Source of the DNA: Cellulomonas fengjieae
GTDB lineage: Bacteria; Actinomycetota; Actinomycetes; Actinomycetales; Cellulomonadaceae
DNA: 64,000 nt
Direction of reading: 5' to 3'
NCBI RefSeq assembly: GCF_018388465.1
Contig: NZ_CP074404.1
Span: 310,001-374,000, forward strand
Below are positions 7,261-16,174 of the stretch, in pieces; positions within the stretch are counted from its first letter, which is position 1, and every line of letters begins with the position of its first letter. Below the pieces are notes generated by a model. That model did no database searches. It saw only the letters and a list, made by a program, of their open reading frames with translations, and was not told the origin of the DNA. The position numbers and the translations under genes were made by a program.

Positions 7261-7964
7261 GCCGCGAGCCGGTCGGTGGCCGACGCCGAGCCGAGCCACG
7301 AGTGCGGGTTGCGGTCCCAGCACCAACCGAGCTTCGGCCGGCGCTCGCTGATCCAGACCGCCGGCACGCGCTGGTTGCCACCGGTGCGTGAGGCGAGCAG
7401 GGAGAAGCACTTGTTCGGCCGCAGCATGTCCGGCCGCACGACGACCAGCGCGACGCCCTCGGCCATGGTCAGCGGCGTGCGTCCCCGCGCCGTGATGGTG
7501 GCGAGCGCCTGCTCCGGCGGCACACCGCAGAACTCCGAGCCGGTGTCGATGCCGCGCAGGAGGTACGGCCCGGCGGGGACGTCGACGCCGGGGATCGGCC
7601 GATAGGTGGGGGCCTCGACGCGGTCGATGACGCTGATCCCGAGCTGTCGGCCGCGGCGCATCGCGGGTACGAGGTCGTTCACGTCGAGCCCCGGGATCAC
7701 CAGGACGAACGGCACGGCGTCGCCCTCGACCGCCGCCGGCACCGCGGGGGCGTCCGCCGCGCCGGCCAGCGGCGCCAGCCGGTCGCGGAACGCCGTCGCG
7801 TCCTCGCCCAGCAGCGCCGGGATGCCGAGGTCGACGTAGGCGGCGATCTGGCGCTCCAGCTCCGCGCGGGGGTCCGCGGTCGGGTCGAACGCGGTGGCCG
7901 CCGCCGACGGGGGAGCGGTCGCCGTGGGGAGGTTCGGGTCGATCGCGGTGACGGGGACACCCAT
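7257..7964 (-). CDS. DUF5701 family protein
   Basis: A cytoplasmic protein of about 235 residues with the conserved C-terminal block of the DUF5701 family: PNKCFSLLASR, RVPAVWISERRPKLGWCW and DRNPHSWLGSASA. The family role is unknown. ATG 7964 is chosen, and an in-frame GTG at 7982 is possible; neither has a clear ribosome binding site. The DUF3806 gene ends 27 bp upstream in the same direction, so the two are likely co-transcribed. Confidence 0.78.
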   Translation of the reverse strand: MGVPVTAIDPNLPTATAPPSAAATAFDPTADPRAELERQIAAYVDLGIPALLGEDATAFRDRLAPLAGAADAPAVPAAVEGDAVPFVLVIPGLDVNDLVPAMRRGRQLGISVIDRVEAPTYRPIPGVDVPAGPYLLRGIDTGSEFCGVPPEQALATITARGRTPLTMAEGVALVVVRPDMLRPNKCFSLLASRTGGNQRVPAVWISERRPKLGWCWDRNPHSWLGSASATDRLAA

Positions 7965-7990
7965 GGGTGGATTCTCGCGCACGACCGGCG

Positions 7991-8965
7991 TCAGAGCAGC
8001 GGGTCGCCCTGCCCCAGGACCAGCGGCTCGCCGACCGCGCGCGCGGGCCGGGCGCGTCCCGCGCCTCCCGAGGTGGCCGCCGAGTAGCGGTGGGCGACGA
8101 GCAGGCTGGGCGCGCCCGCGTCGGACGCCTCGACGAGGACGGCGCGCTGGCCGACGGAGGCGGGCTCATCGTCGCCCGGGAGGCGGCCCGACCACGCCAC
8201 CGCGGCACGGGCTGCTCCGGTGCTGCGCACCCAGGCCCGCGCGGCGCGCAGCGCCTGCGTGGGATCGCCGCCGAAGCGGCGCACGTCCGGACCGTGCGTG
8301 GGGGAGCCGTCGACCACCGCGAACGGCGCCGTGCCGTCGCCCGACGCGAGCGTCGCCTCGAGCGCCTGGTCGAGCACCCCGAGCGCGATGTCCTGCGCGG
8401 CCGGGGACGGGGGACGGGGAAGGTCGGCAGGCGTCCGGAAGACCGGCGCGGCGGCCGCCGCGACTGCAGCCCCCGGCGGGGTCCGCGGGCTCGGCACCTC
8501 AGTGCCGGACTCGGGCGTCAGGTGCGCCGCGGCGGCGGCGACGTACTCGGCCACCCACTGCGGGCCGCAGCCGGCCTGCCAGCGGGCCGCCACGTCCGCC
8601 AGGGGCAGCGCCGCGTCCTGCCCCGAGGCGGACACCACGGCGGGGGTCGGCGCGTCGCCGGCCGTCCGCAGCGCCCAGCGGGCACCGGGCACGCGGGCCA
8701 CGACGAGGTCGCCGACGCCCACCCCCAGGGCCATCACCATCGCCTGCGGAACCGGCGCCGGTGGTCCGGCGGCCCACCCGCTGCGCGCCCCGTGCAGCAG
8801 CGTGCCGACGGCGTGCGCGTCCGCGACGTCGGTCCCGCTGGAACGCAGGTAGGTGCGGGCGCGGTCGAGATGAGCCAGCTCGTCGGCGGTCAGCGGGCGC
8901 ACACCCGGGACCGTGCCGTGAGTGTCGGACGCAGCACGGGCCAGCGTCGGACGCACCTCGTTCAT
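7991..8965 (-). CDS. DUF3806-domain protein, long form (324 aa)
   Basis: The N-terminal half matches the DUF3806 pattern: helical AHLDRARTYLRS, then ALGVGVGDLVVARVPGARW, then LPLADVAARWQAGCGPQWVAEYV. A shorter relative with the same block (FGVSVGDLVARQVPGLVW) lies at 31636-32148. The C-terminal half (from about residue 190) is extra, Ala-rich and unassigned, with VLVEASDAG near the end. Function is unknown and DUF3806 proteins are poorly characterised. The start is the ATG at 8965. It is transcribed away from the M15 peptidase gene, with 59 bp between. Confidence 0.65.
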   Translation of the reverse strand: MNEVRPTLARAASDTHGTVPGVRPLTADELAHLDRARTYLRSSGTDVADAHAVGTLLHGARSGWAAGPPAPVPQAMVMALGVGVGDLVVARVPGARWALRTAGDAPTPAVVSASGQDAALPLADVAARWQAGCGPQWVAEYVAAAAAHLTPESGTEVPSPRTPPGAAVAAAAAPVFRTPADLPRPPSPAAQDIALGVLDQALEATLASGDGTAPFAVVDGSPTHGPDVRRFGGDPTQALRAARAWVRSTGAARAAVAWSGRLPGDDEPASVGQRAVLVEASDAGAPSLLVAHRYSAATSGGAGRARPARAVGEPLVLGQGDPLL

Positions 8966-9024
8966 GGGGTCGGGATCGGCCGCGGGCGGGGTGTTCTTGA
9001 GCGTGGCGCGGGGGGTTCCACCGG

Positions 9025-10239
9025 ATGGCGGCGGCCGCGTCGGCGGCTACCCTGGCAGGCGATCCGCACGGGTGCGCCCGTCCACCGCTGGTTCCTGGAG
9101 CAGTCACCATCCGCCGACCGTCACGCAGCATCGTCGCCGCCGCCACCGCCGTCCTCCTGGTCGGCGGGGCGGGGAGCGCCTGGGCCTGGACCGAGCGCGA
9201 GGACCGGGCCGCGGCCGCCCTCGCCGCCCAGGAGCGCGCGGCCGACGCCCGCGAGGTGCTGGCGCTCGACGCCGCTGCGGCTCGCGCGCAGACCGCGGCG
9301 GCGGCGCGGTTGCAGGCCACGGTCGTGCTGACCGACGCCCGCAGCGTGCTCTCCGCTGCCGCCGAGCAGGCGCGCACGACGCTCGCGGCGACGCAGGACG
9401 CGGTCCCCGACGACGCGGTCCGGCAGGAGCTGGCGGCCGCGCTGGCGACGGTGGACGCGACCCTCGCGGCCACGGATCCCGCGACGACCGACGCCACCGC
9501 CGGCGACAGCGCCACGGCCGGCGACAGCGCCACCACCGGCGACAGCACCACCGCCGGCCACAGCGCCACCACCGGCCACAGCGCCACCGCCCTGCGCACG
9601 CTCGCCGCCGCGCTCGCCGCCGCGGAGGTCGCCGTCTCGGCCGCGCACCAGGAGTGGCAGGCGCAGGAAGCCGAGGCCGCCGCCGCCGCCGCGGCGGCTG
9701 CGACGACGCCGACCCCCAAGCCCGCCGGAAAGCCCAGCAGCGGATCGGCCCCGGCGGCACCCTCGTGCGGGACCACCTACACCGGCCCGCCGTTCTACAC
9801 CTCGCCCGCGACCGTGGGCGGCGACGGGTCGAACGGCAGGCTCTCGCCGGACGCGCTGACAGCGATCTCCTGGGACGTCGACCCCCGCGGCACGCCCTAC
9901 TACCTGACCAACGCGGCCGCCGCGGCGCTCGAGCGGCTGAACGGGGCGTTCCGCGCGGCCTTCGGTCACAACCTCGACCTCGACCTCACCTACCGCGACT
10001 ACGACACCCAGGTGGCCATGCGCGAGGCGCTGGGCTCGGTCGCCGCCAAGCCGGGCACGTCGACGCACGGCACCGGCCTCGCCCTCGATGTTCCCGAGCT
10101 GCCCTGCGAGTACGGCTGGGACACCCCGCAGCGGAACTGGCTGGTCAGCAACGGACCCTCGTACGGGTGGGTCTCGCCGTCGTGGGCGGGCCGCAACGGC
10201 TCCAACCCGGAGTACTGGCACTTCGAGTTCCGCGGCTGA
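9025..10239 (+). CDS. Exported M15-family D,D-carboxypeptidase-like protein
   Basis: Probable cell-wall peptidase of the VanY/DacB M15B type, which removes terminal D-Ala from peptidoglycan stems. An N-terminal export signal (RRPSRSIVAAATAVLLVGG) is followed by a long Ala-rich helical region, a run of 18-bp repeats and a C-terminal catalytic domain. Motifs seen are THGTGLALDV (zinc ligands His and Asp, near residue 350) and EYWHFEF (catalytic and ligand His, near residue 400). The annotated ATG adds 28 residues before the signal peptide. An ATC codon at 9109 has ideal Shine-Dalgarno spacing and may be the true start (see findings). A similar protein lies at 37664-38851. Confidence 0.8.
   Translation: MAAAASAATLAGDPHGCARPPLVPGAVTIRRPSRSIVAAATAVLLVGGAGSAWAWTEREDRAAAALAAQERAADAREVLALDAAAARAQTAAAARLQATVVLTDARSVLSAAAEQARTTLAATQDAVPDDAVRQELAAALATVDATLAATDPATTDATAGDSATAGDSATTGDSTTAGHSATTGHSATALRTLAAALAAAEVAVSAAHQEWQAQEAEAAAAAAAAATTPTPKPAGKPSSGSAPAAPSCGTTYTGPPFYTSPATVGGDGSNGRLSPDALTAISWDVDPRGTPYYLTNAAAAALERLNGAFRAAFGHNLDLDLTYRDYDTQVAMREALGSVAAKPGTSTHGTGLALDVPELPCEYGWDTPQRNWLVSNGPSYGWVSPSWAGRNGSNPEYWHFEFRG
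9493..9591 (+). repeat. 18-bp tandem repeat inside the M15 gene
   Basis: Five and a half imperfect copies of an 18-bp unit (GCCACCGCCGGCGACAGC type) encode Ala/Thr-Ala-Gly-Asp/His-Ser repeats in the linker. It is a likely site of length variation between strains. Confidence 0.85.
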
Positions 10240-10242
10240 GCG

Positions 10243-11676
10243 TCACGTCACGTCGACCGGCCGCACGGCGTCGGTGCGGGACGGCACCGTCAGCAGCGAG
10301 ATCACCCCGCCGCCCGCCAGCAGGCCCGCGCAGACGAGCATTGCCGTGCGGTGGGCCGGCTCGAGCGTGCTCGGGTCCGTCAGCGTCGCGCCCACCCCGG
10401 CGACCAGCGGCAGCACCGCGATGGCCAGGAGGCCCGCCACGCGCGCGACGGCGTTGTTGACCCCGCTGGCGACGCCCGCGAGGTGGTCCGGCGCAGCGGC
10501 CAGCGCGGTCGTGGTGAGGGGGGCGACCGTCGCGGACAGGCCGAGCCCGAACACGAGGATGCCCGGGAGCACGTGGCTCAGGTAGGGCGAGTCCGGTCCG
10601 ATGCCCGCGAGCAGCACCGCGCCGACCGCGCACACCAGCGGCCCCACGGTCATCGGGATCTTCGGCCCCATGGTCATGCCCAGGGCGCCGGCCCGCGGAG
10701 ACAGCAGCAGCATCAGCACGGTCACCGGCAGGGGCGCCAGGCCGGCGGCCAGCGGTGAGTAGCCGGCCACCACCTGGAGGGTCACGACGAGGAAGAAGAA
10801 CAGCCCCGACAGCGCGGCGTAGATCAGCAGCGTGGCGGCGTTGGTGCCCGCGAACGGGCGCCACCGGAACAGGCCGGGAGGCAGCAGGGGAGCGGTGGCC
10901 CGGGACTCGGCGACGAGGAACGCGGCCATCGCGAGGACACCGGACGCCAGGGCGCCGACGACCAGCGCGTCGGCCGTCCCCCTCTCCGTCCACGCGGTGA
11001 ACCCGTAGGTCAGCCCCGCGAGCCCGAGCGCGCCGAGCACCGTGCCGGCCACGTCGAGCGTGGTGGCCGCGTCGGCGTCGGCGCTCTCCGGCACGTGTCG
11101 CACGGTCACCGCGACCACCACGACCGCGAGCGGCAGGTTGATGCCGAAGATCCACCGCCACGTGGTGACCTCGACGATCCAGCCACCGAGGAACGGTGCC
11201 ACCGCGCCCGCGATGCCGCCGAGGCCCGACCACGCACCGATCGCGCGGCCGCGGTCGGGGCCGCTGAACGTCGACTGGAGGATGGCCAGGGAGCCCGGCG
11301 TGAGCAGCGCGCCGCCGACCCCCTGGAACGCGCGCGCCGCGTTGAGCACCCCGATCGTCGGTGCCACGGCGCACAGCACGGACGCGACCGCGAACCACAC
11401 GACGCCCACCAGGAAGACCCGCCTGCGGCCGAACCGGTCCCCGAGCGAGCCGCCCAGCAGCAGGAACGCGGCGAGCGTCAGCGCGTAGGCGTTGACGGTC
11501 CACTGCAGGTCTGCCGTGGTGGCGCCCAGGTCGTCGGCGATCGTGGGGAGCGCGATCGTCACGACCGTCGCGTCGATGAACGCGATCGCGGAGCCGAGCA
11601 CGGTGGCGAACAGGACCCAGCGCCCGCGCGCGGAGGCGTAGACGATGCCGTCCGCAGGGTCAGCGGGGGCGGTCAC
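10243..11676 (-). CDS. MFS multidrug exporter, DHA2 (14-helix) type
   Basis: A 477-residue polytopic membrane protein. MFS motif A, GSLGDRFGRRRVFL, lies after helix 2. The early AFIDATVVTIALPTIADDL segment is typical of the EmrB/QacA family, and a motif-C-like GGIAGAVAPFLGGWIV follows in helix 5. Family members use the proton gradient to export drugs or metabolites; the substrate here is unknown. The GTG start at 11676 overlaps the end of the LigD-like gene by 17 bp, so the two are one transcription unit. The gene meets the M15 gene tail to tail, with 3 bp between. Confidence 0.9.
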   Translation of the reverse strand: MTAPADPADGIVYASARGRWVLFATVLGSAIAFIDATVVTIALPTIADDLGATTADLQWTVNAYALTLAAFLLLGGSLGDRFGRRRVFLVGVVWFAVASVLCAVAPTIGVLNAARAFQGVGGALLTPGSLAILQSTFSGPDRGRAIGAWSGLGGIAGAVAPFLGGWIVEVTTWRWIFGINLPLAVVVVAVTVRHVPESADADAATTLDVAGTVLGALGLAGLTYGFTAWTERGTADALVVGALASGVLAMAAFLVAESRATAPLLPPGLFRWRPFAGTNAATLLIYAALSGLFFFLVVTLQVVAGYSPLAAGLAPLPVTVLMLLLSPRAGALGMTMGPKIPMTVGPLVCAVGAVLLAGIGPDSPYLSHVLPGILVFGLGLSATVAPLTTTALAAAPDHLAGVASGVNNAVARVAGLLAIAVLPLVAGVGATLTDPSTLEPAHRTAMLVCAGLLAGGGVISLLTVPSRTDAVRPVDVT

Positions 11677-12730
11677 GGTCCTTGCTCGGCTGCACGCGCT
11701 TGGGCTCGCCGGGCATCTTCGGGTACTCGGGCGGGTAGGGCAGGTCGCCCTCGCCGTCCTCGCGCTCCTGGCGCTCGGCCAGCTCCAGCAGCGACTCGAT
11801 GGACCCGCGCGGGGCCGCGTGCCCCACGAGCGCGGCGAACAGGTCGCCCACCTGCGCGAACCTTTCGGGCATCGTCGTCACGTCGAAGTCGTTCGGGTGC
11901 ACGTCCGCGACCTCGTCCCAGCGCAGCGGTGCGGAGACGGTGGCGCGGGGGTTGGTGCGGATCGAGTACGCCGAGGCGATCGTGCGGTCCCGGGCCATCT
12001 GGTTGTAGTCGATGAAGATCTTGCGGCCGCGCTCCTCCTTCCACCACTTCATCGTGACCTCCTGCGGCATCCGCCGTTCGAGCTCGCGACCGAACGCGAT
12101 CGTGGCGCGGCGGGCGTCGACGAACGACCAGCGGGGCTCGATCGGCACGAACACGTGGATCCCGCGCCCACCGGACGTCTTGGGGGTCCCTTCGAGCCCG
12201 TGCTCGGCCAGCAGCTCACGCACGCGGGGCGCGACGCGGGCGGCGTCGTCGAAGTCGGTGCCCGGCTGGGGGTCCAGGTCGATGCGCAGCTGGTCGGGGG
12301 CGTCCACGTCGTCGCCCAGCACGGGCCACGGGTGGAACGTGAGCGTGCCCAGGTTGGCGGCCCACGCCACGACGGCGAGCTCGCTCGGCGCCACCTCGTC
12401 CGCCGTGCGACCGCTGGGGAACGCGATCCGCGCGGTCCGGACGTACTCCGGTGCGCCCTGCGGGACGCGCTTCTGGTAGAACGCGTCGCCCGTGGAGTCC
12501 ATCCGGGTGGCCAGCTTGGCGCCCTCGAACACGCCCTTGGGCCACCGCTCCAGCGTGGTCGGCCGGTCCAGCAGCGCTCCGAGGATGCCGTCGCCGACGG
12601 AGACGAAGTACTCGACGACGTCGAGCTTGGTCAGGCCGCGCTCGGGGAAGTAGATCTTGTCCGGGCTGCTGACACGGACCGTCCGGCCGCGCACGTCGAG
12701 CTCCACCGCAGGCGTCTTCGTCGGAGACAT
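11660..12730 (-). CDS. LigD-type DNA primase-polymerase domain protein (standalone PolDom)
   Basis: A 356-residue archaeo-eukaryotic primase superfamily polymerase like the polymerase domain of LigD, which fills ends during non-homologous end joining. Features seen are SPDKIYFPERGLTKLDVVEYF at the N-terminus, the catalytic RIDLDPQPG (metal-binding Asp pair), SGGRGIHVFVPI and KIFIDYNQMARDRTIASAYS. No ligase, nuclease or Ku gene is in the window. Standalone forms of this domain are common in actinobacteria. ATG 12730 is chosen because a TAGGTT -10 element lies 7 nt upstream, giving a probable leaderless mRNA. The downstream MFS gene overlaps its 3' end. Confidence 0.9.
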   Translation of the reverse strand: MSPTKTPAVELDVRGRTVRVSSPDKIYFPERGLTKLDVVEYFVSVGDGILGALLDRPTTLERWPKGVFEGAKLATRMDSTGDAFYQKRVPQGAPEYVRTARIAFPSGRTADEVAPSELAVVAWAANLGTLTFHPWPVLGDDVDAPDQLRIDLDPQPGTDFDDAARVAPRVRELLAEHGLEGTPKTSGGRGIHVFVPIEPRWSFVDARRATIAFGRELERRMPQEVTMKWWKEERGRKIFIDYNQMARDRTIASAYSIRTNPRATVSAPLRWDEVADVHPNDFDVTTMPERFAQVGDLFAALVGHAAPRGSIESLLELAERQEREDGEGDLPYPPEYPKMPGEPKRVQPSKDRDRPR

Positions 12731-12737
12731 GGCTCTC

Positions 12738-12743
12738 AACCTA
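12738..12743 (-). promoter_or_regulatory. Probable leaderless -10 element (TAGGTT)
   Basis: On the minus strand TAGGTT lies 7 nt before the ATG at 12730 of the LigD-like gene, with no Shine-Dalgarno between. Confidence 0.4.
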
Positions 12744-12769
12744 GGGGCTGGGATCCGGCGCTGCCCAGG

Positions 12770-15682
12770 TCAGCCCGCACCGAGCAGCCCTCGCTGGTGC
12801 GCGACCGAGACGGCCTCGGCCCGTCCCGAGACGCCCAGCTTGGCCAGCAGGTTGGAGATGTGCACGGAGACCGTCTTGCCGGAGATGAAGAGCTTCTCGC
12901 CGATCTGCCGGTTGGACAGCCCCTGCGCCACGAGGGCGAGCACCTCCGCCTCGCGGGGGGTCAGCACGTCGACCCCGCCCACCCGGACGCCCGGCAGGTC
13001 CAGCCGGCCCCGGCGCGCGAGCCCTCGCACGGCGGTCGCCAGCGGCACGGCACCCATCGCGTCGGCGTCGCCCAGGGCGAGGCGGGCCTCGTCGCGGGCC
13101 GCCTCGCGATCTCCCGCCTCCAGGAGCGCCTCGGCGAGGCGGAACCGGCTGCGGGCGATCTCGTAGCGGTACCCGTAGTCGAACTCCGCGACGGTGGCCC
13201 GCCACAGCGCGACGTCGTTGACGCCCGTGAGCCGCGAGTGCTCGGCGTGCGCGCGCGCCAGCCAGGCCCGCCCCTCGGGGCCGAGCCGCCCACCGCGCGG
13301 CCGGCCGCGCTCCGCGGTCGTCCGCGCGCGCTCCAGGAGGCGTTCCCCCAGCGCCAGCCGCTCGGAGACGTCGCGTCCCAGGAGCCGTTCCTGTGCGGCG
13401 GCGTCCGCCAGCGCGCTCATGGCCAGCGCGACCAGCCAGATGCCGCCGAGGAAGTAGTCCGACCACGCCCGCCACAGGTGCTCCAGGAGCCGGAGCGCGA
13501 GCGTGATCGCCTCGTCGAGCTCCCCGCGCCAGGTGTGCGCGTCGATGGTGCAGCCGCCGGCCACCAGGGCGATCAGCCCGTCGCGGGACCAGCTGGGCTC
13601 CAGCGCGTTCCCGCGCTCCACCACGTCGTCGTCCCCGCGGGCCGCGGCCGCGTACAGGTTCATCGCGATCAGCGTGTCCGCCAGCTCCTCGGGCACCCCG
13701 CCGATGGCGGCGGGGGTCAGGTCGCCGGAGACGTACCCGATGAGCTGCGTGAACATGCGCAGCTCGACGCCGTAGACGCTCCACGTCATGCCCAGGGACC
13801 GGGCACGCTCGACGCCGTCGGCGGTCACCTGGCGGGCCGCCGTCAGGTCGCCCGCGTAGTACCGGTTGCTCGCCAGGTTGTACATGGTGCGCAGCTCGGT
13901 GGCGTAGTCGCGGGCTTCCCGGGCGCGGCTCAGCGCGGTGGTCAGCAGCCCGGCCGCCCGTTCCTCGTCGTCGACCACCAGCACCGCCAGGGTGGTCAGC
14001 GCGTCCGACTCGGCATCGGCCGCCCCCGCCGACCGTGCCAGCTCGACGGCGAGGGTCGCGCTGGCCTCCGCCTCGTCGTCGAGGTCGGCGTTCAGGGCGC
14101 TGCGCGCGTACGTGGCCAGCGCCCAGGCGCGCGCGGGCGTGGGGCTGTCCGGCAGGTCCGCGAGCGCCCGCGACGACTGCTCGAGCGCGTCGTGCACGTC
14201 CTCGACCCCCAGCAGGTACCGCGCGAGGACGGTGCGCAGCTGGGCCTGACGGGGGACGTCGGACGCCGTCTCCTCGACCGCGGCACGCGCCAGCTGCACC
14301 GCCCGGTCCACCTGCCCCGCGCGGCTCGCGGCCGCGGCGGCGGCCACGAGGACGTCGACGTGGTCGCTGCCCAGGGACCCGGCGACCTCCGGCACCGCCG
14401 CCCAGAGCCGCAGCACCACCTCGAGATGGCGCAGCTCCTCCGCCGGCGCGAGCACCTCGCGCGCCTGGTCGGCCGCCTCCAGGGACGCCTGCAGCGCGGT
14501 CGGCAGGTCCGGTGCCTGCAGGGCGTGCGACGCCAGCTGCGACGAGGGGCCCAGGCCCGGGTCGTCCCGCAGGACCCGCAGGTAGGCCCGGTGCAGCGCC
14601 GCCTGCTCGCCGGGGAGCAGGTCGGTGTACACCGCCTCGGCCAGCAGGGCGTGCCGGAACGCGATCAGGCCGGCCTCGCCGACCAGCACGTGGTGCGCGA
14701 CCGCCTCCCGTAGCGCCGCGTCGACCCCGCCGGGGGCGGCGAGCTGAGGATCCCCGTCCGCGGCGACGGCCGCACGCAGGAGCGGCTCGGACACCCGCCG
14801 CCCCGCCGCCGACGCGATGCGGGCCAGGCGCTGGACCGTCGGGTCGAGCACCTCCAGGCGCGCGCGCAGGATGTCGGCGAGCGACCACGGGAGCTCGTCG
14901 GCCCCGGTGCCGGCCTCCAGCAGCTCCTCGGCGAAGTACGCGTTGCCCTCGGACCGGTCGATGACCCGGCGCAGCGTGGACTCGGGCAGCGGGGAACCGT
15001 GCAGGGCTGTGGTGAACTCGCGGACCTCGTCATCCGTGAACGGCGACAGGTCCAGACGCTCGACGCGGGCGTGCCGGCCGAGCTCCGTGGCGACGGGCCG
15101 CCACGGGTGGCGCCGGTGCAGGTCGTCCGTGCGGTAGCTGGCCACGACGAGCAGGTGCTGGTCGCGCAGCCGCGAGACGAGGAAGCGCAGCACGTCCCGG
15201 CTCGACGCGTCGGCCCAGTGCAGGTCCTCCAGGATCAGCAGGAGGGGGTGCCCGGGGCGGCCGACTGCGCCCAGCACCTCCACCAGGCCCTCGAACAGCT
15301 GGAGCCGGTTGGAGTGGTCGTCGGGAGCGCCGCCCTGCCCCGCCGGGCCGGGCAGCAGGCGGGCGAGCGCCGGGCGGTTGGCCACGACCGCGTCGACCGC
15401 GACGGGGTCGAGCGCCTGCAGCTGCGAGAGCGCCTCCGCGAAGGGCAGGTACGGGAGGCCGATCTCTCCCAGGTCGACGCAGTGGGACAGCACGACTCGG
15501 GCGCCCGCGGCCTCCGCCTGCTCGGCCACGTGCCGGAGCAGCCGGGACTTGCCGACGCCCGCATCGGCGCCGATCAGGACCGCCGTGGGCTCGTTGACGC
15601 CCGCGCGCTGCAGCGCCAGCGTGAGCTGGTCGACCTGCGCCGCGCGGGCGACGAACGGTGTGCTCATCGAGCCGCGTGCCAT
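12770..15682 (-). CDS. LuxR-family LAL transcriptional regulator with N-terminal AAA ATPase
   Basis: A 970-residue regulator of the large ATP-binding LuxR (LAL/MalT-like) class. The Walker A motif GADAGVGKS is near residues 38-46 and a Walker B-like LLLILEDLHWAD follows. The long middle is TPR-like and helical. The C-terminus (about 905-970) is a LuxR helix-turn-helix: LTPREAEVLALVAQGLSNRQ and KTVSVHISNLLAKLGV. Such proteins hydrolyse ATP and activate transcription on sensing an inducer, here unknown. ATG 15682 is chosen because GAGG lies about 8 nt upstream; ATG 15667 is possible. The start overlaps the end of the small upstream gene by 19 bp, implying translational coupling. Confidence 0.93.
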   Translation of the reverse strand: MARGSMSTPFVARAAQVDQLTLALQRAGVNEPTAVLIGADAGVGKSRLLRHVAEQAEAAGARVVLSHCVDLGEIGLPYLPFAEALSQLQALDPVAVDAVVANRPALARLLPGPAGQGGAPDDHSNRLQLFEGLVEVLGAVGRPGHPLLLILEDLHWADASSRDVLRFLVSRLRDQHLLVVASYRTDDLHRRHPWRPVATELGRHARVERLDLSPFTDDEVREFTTALHGSPLPESTLRRVIDRSEGNAYFAEELLEAGTGADELPWSLADILRARLEVLDPTVQRLARIASAAGRRVSEPLLRAAVAADGDPQLAAPGGVDAALREAVAHHVLVGEAGLIAFRHALLAEAVYTDLLPGEQAALHRAYLRVLRDDPGLGPSSQLASHALQAPDLPTALQASLEAADQAREVLAPAEELRHLEVVLRLWAAVPEVAGSLGSDHVDVLVAAAAAASRAGQVDRAVQLARAAVEETASDVPRQAQLRTVLARYLLGVEDVHDALEQSSRALADLPDSPTPARAWALATYARSALNADLDDEAEASATLAVELARSAGAADAESDALTTLAVLVVDDEERAAGLLTTALSRAREARDYATELRTMYNLASNRYYAGDLTAARQVTADGVERARSLGMTWSVYGVELRMFTQLIGYVSGDLTPAAIGGVPEELADTLIAMNLYAAAARGDDDVVERGNALEPSWSRDGLIALVAGGCTIDAHTWRGELDEAITLALRLLEHLWRAWSDYFLGGIWLVALAMSALADAAAQERLLGRDVSERLALGERLLERARTTAERGRPRGGRLGPEGRAWLARAHAEHSRLTGVNDVALWRATVAEFDYGYRYEIARSRFRLAEALLEAGDREAARDEARLALGDADAMGAVPLATAVRGLARRGRLDLPGVRVGGVDVLTPREAEVLALVAQGLSNRQIGEKLFISGKTVSVHISNLLAKLGVSGRAEAVSVAHQRGLLGAG

Positions 15683-15906
15683 GTCTCCGATCCTCGCAGC
15701 AGCCACCCACGCGCCGCACGCACCGATCGGCGACGCTGGGTGGGCTGCGAGTCGTCGACGCGGGCGTCGACGCCGGACCGGTCGCCCGGCTCGTCGCGGG
15801 GCTCGTCGAGCTCCTCGGCGGGCGGGATGCGGCGCAGCGCCGTGAACAGGCGCTCGTGGCGGTAGGCGAGCTCGGCGTCGAGGGCGGGTCCCCAGAAGTC
15901 GGCCAT
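15664..15906 (-). CDS. Small protein coupled to the LAL regulator (80 aa)
   Basis: I do not recognise this protein. ATG 15906 has an excellent Shine-Dalgarno (GAGGAGG, about 6 nt spacing), which decides the start. The N-terminus ADFWGPALDAELAYRHERL is helical, the middle is Asp/Glu/Pro-rich, and the C-terminus (RRRSVRAARGWLLRGS) is basic and amphipathic. It overlaps the LAL regulator gene by 19 bp, so it is probably made in step with the regulator and could be a leader or partner protein. Confidence 0.65.
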   Translation of the reverse strand: MADFWGPALDAELAYRHERLFTALRRIPPAEELDEPRDEPGDRSGVDARVDDSQPTQRRRSVRAARGWLLRGSETWHAAR

Positions 15907-16054
15907 GGTGTCCTCCTCATCGCGCCGGACGACCTGCCCGGCTCTCGTTGTCGAGTACGACACTCGCCGTGAGGGGCGTACCCCCGGATCGGTCGGTCGA
16001 CCGGTCCTTCGCCGCGGCCTCGCCGCAGATCGGTCTGAGGTGGGCTCCCTGCCG

Positions 16055-16070
16055 TCTGAGGAGCCTCAGA
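16055..16070. promoter_or_regulatory. Operator-like palindrome in divergent intergenic region
   Basis: TCTGAGG-AG-CCTCAGA: two perfect 7-bp arms around 2 bp. An extra half-site TCTGAGG lies at 16034-16040. It sits between the LAL operon (leftward) and the anti-sigma-type kinase gene (rightward). The bound factor is unknown. Confidence 0.4.
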
Positions 16071-16174
16071 TGCCGATAGATACCCGTGACCTGCGGGGGA
16101 GCGACCCCGTCGGCGCCTCGTGCCGCCGGGTCGTTCACCCGGACGCGTGGCGTTCCCCCGGGCGAGAAGGCGCC

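Noticed and set aside
9493..9591. CRISPR-like array
   Set aside because: The 18-bp repeats are contiguous without spacers and in frame within a gene.
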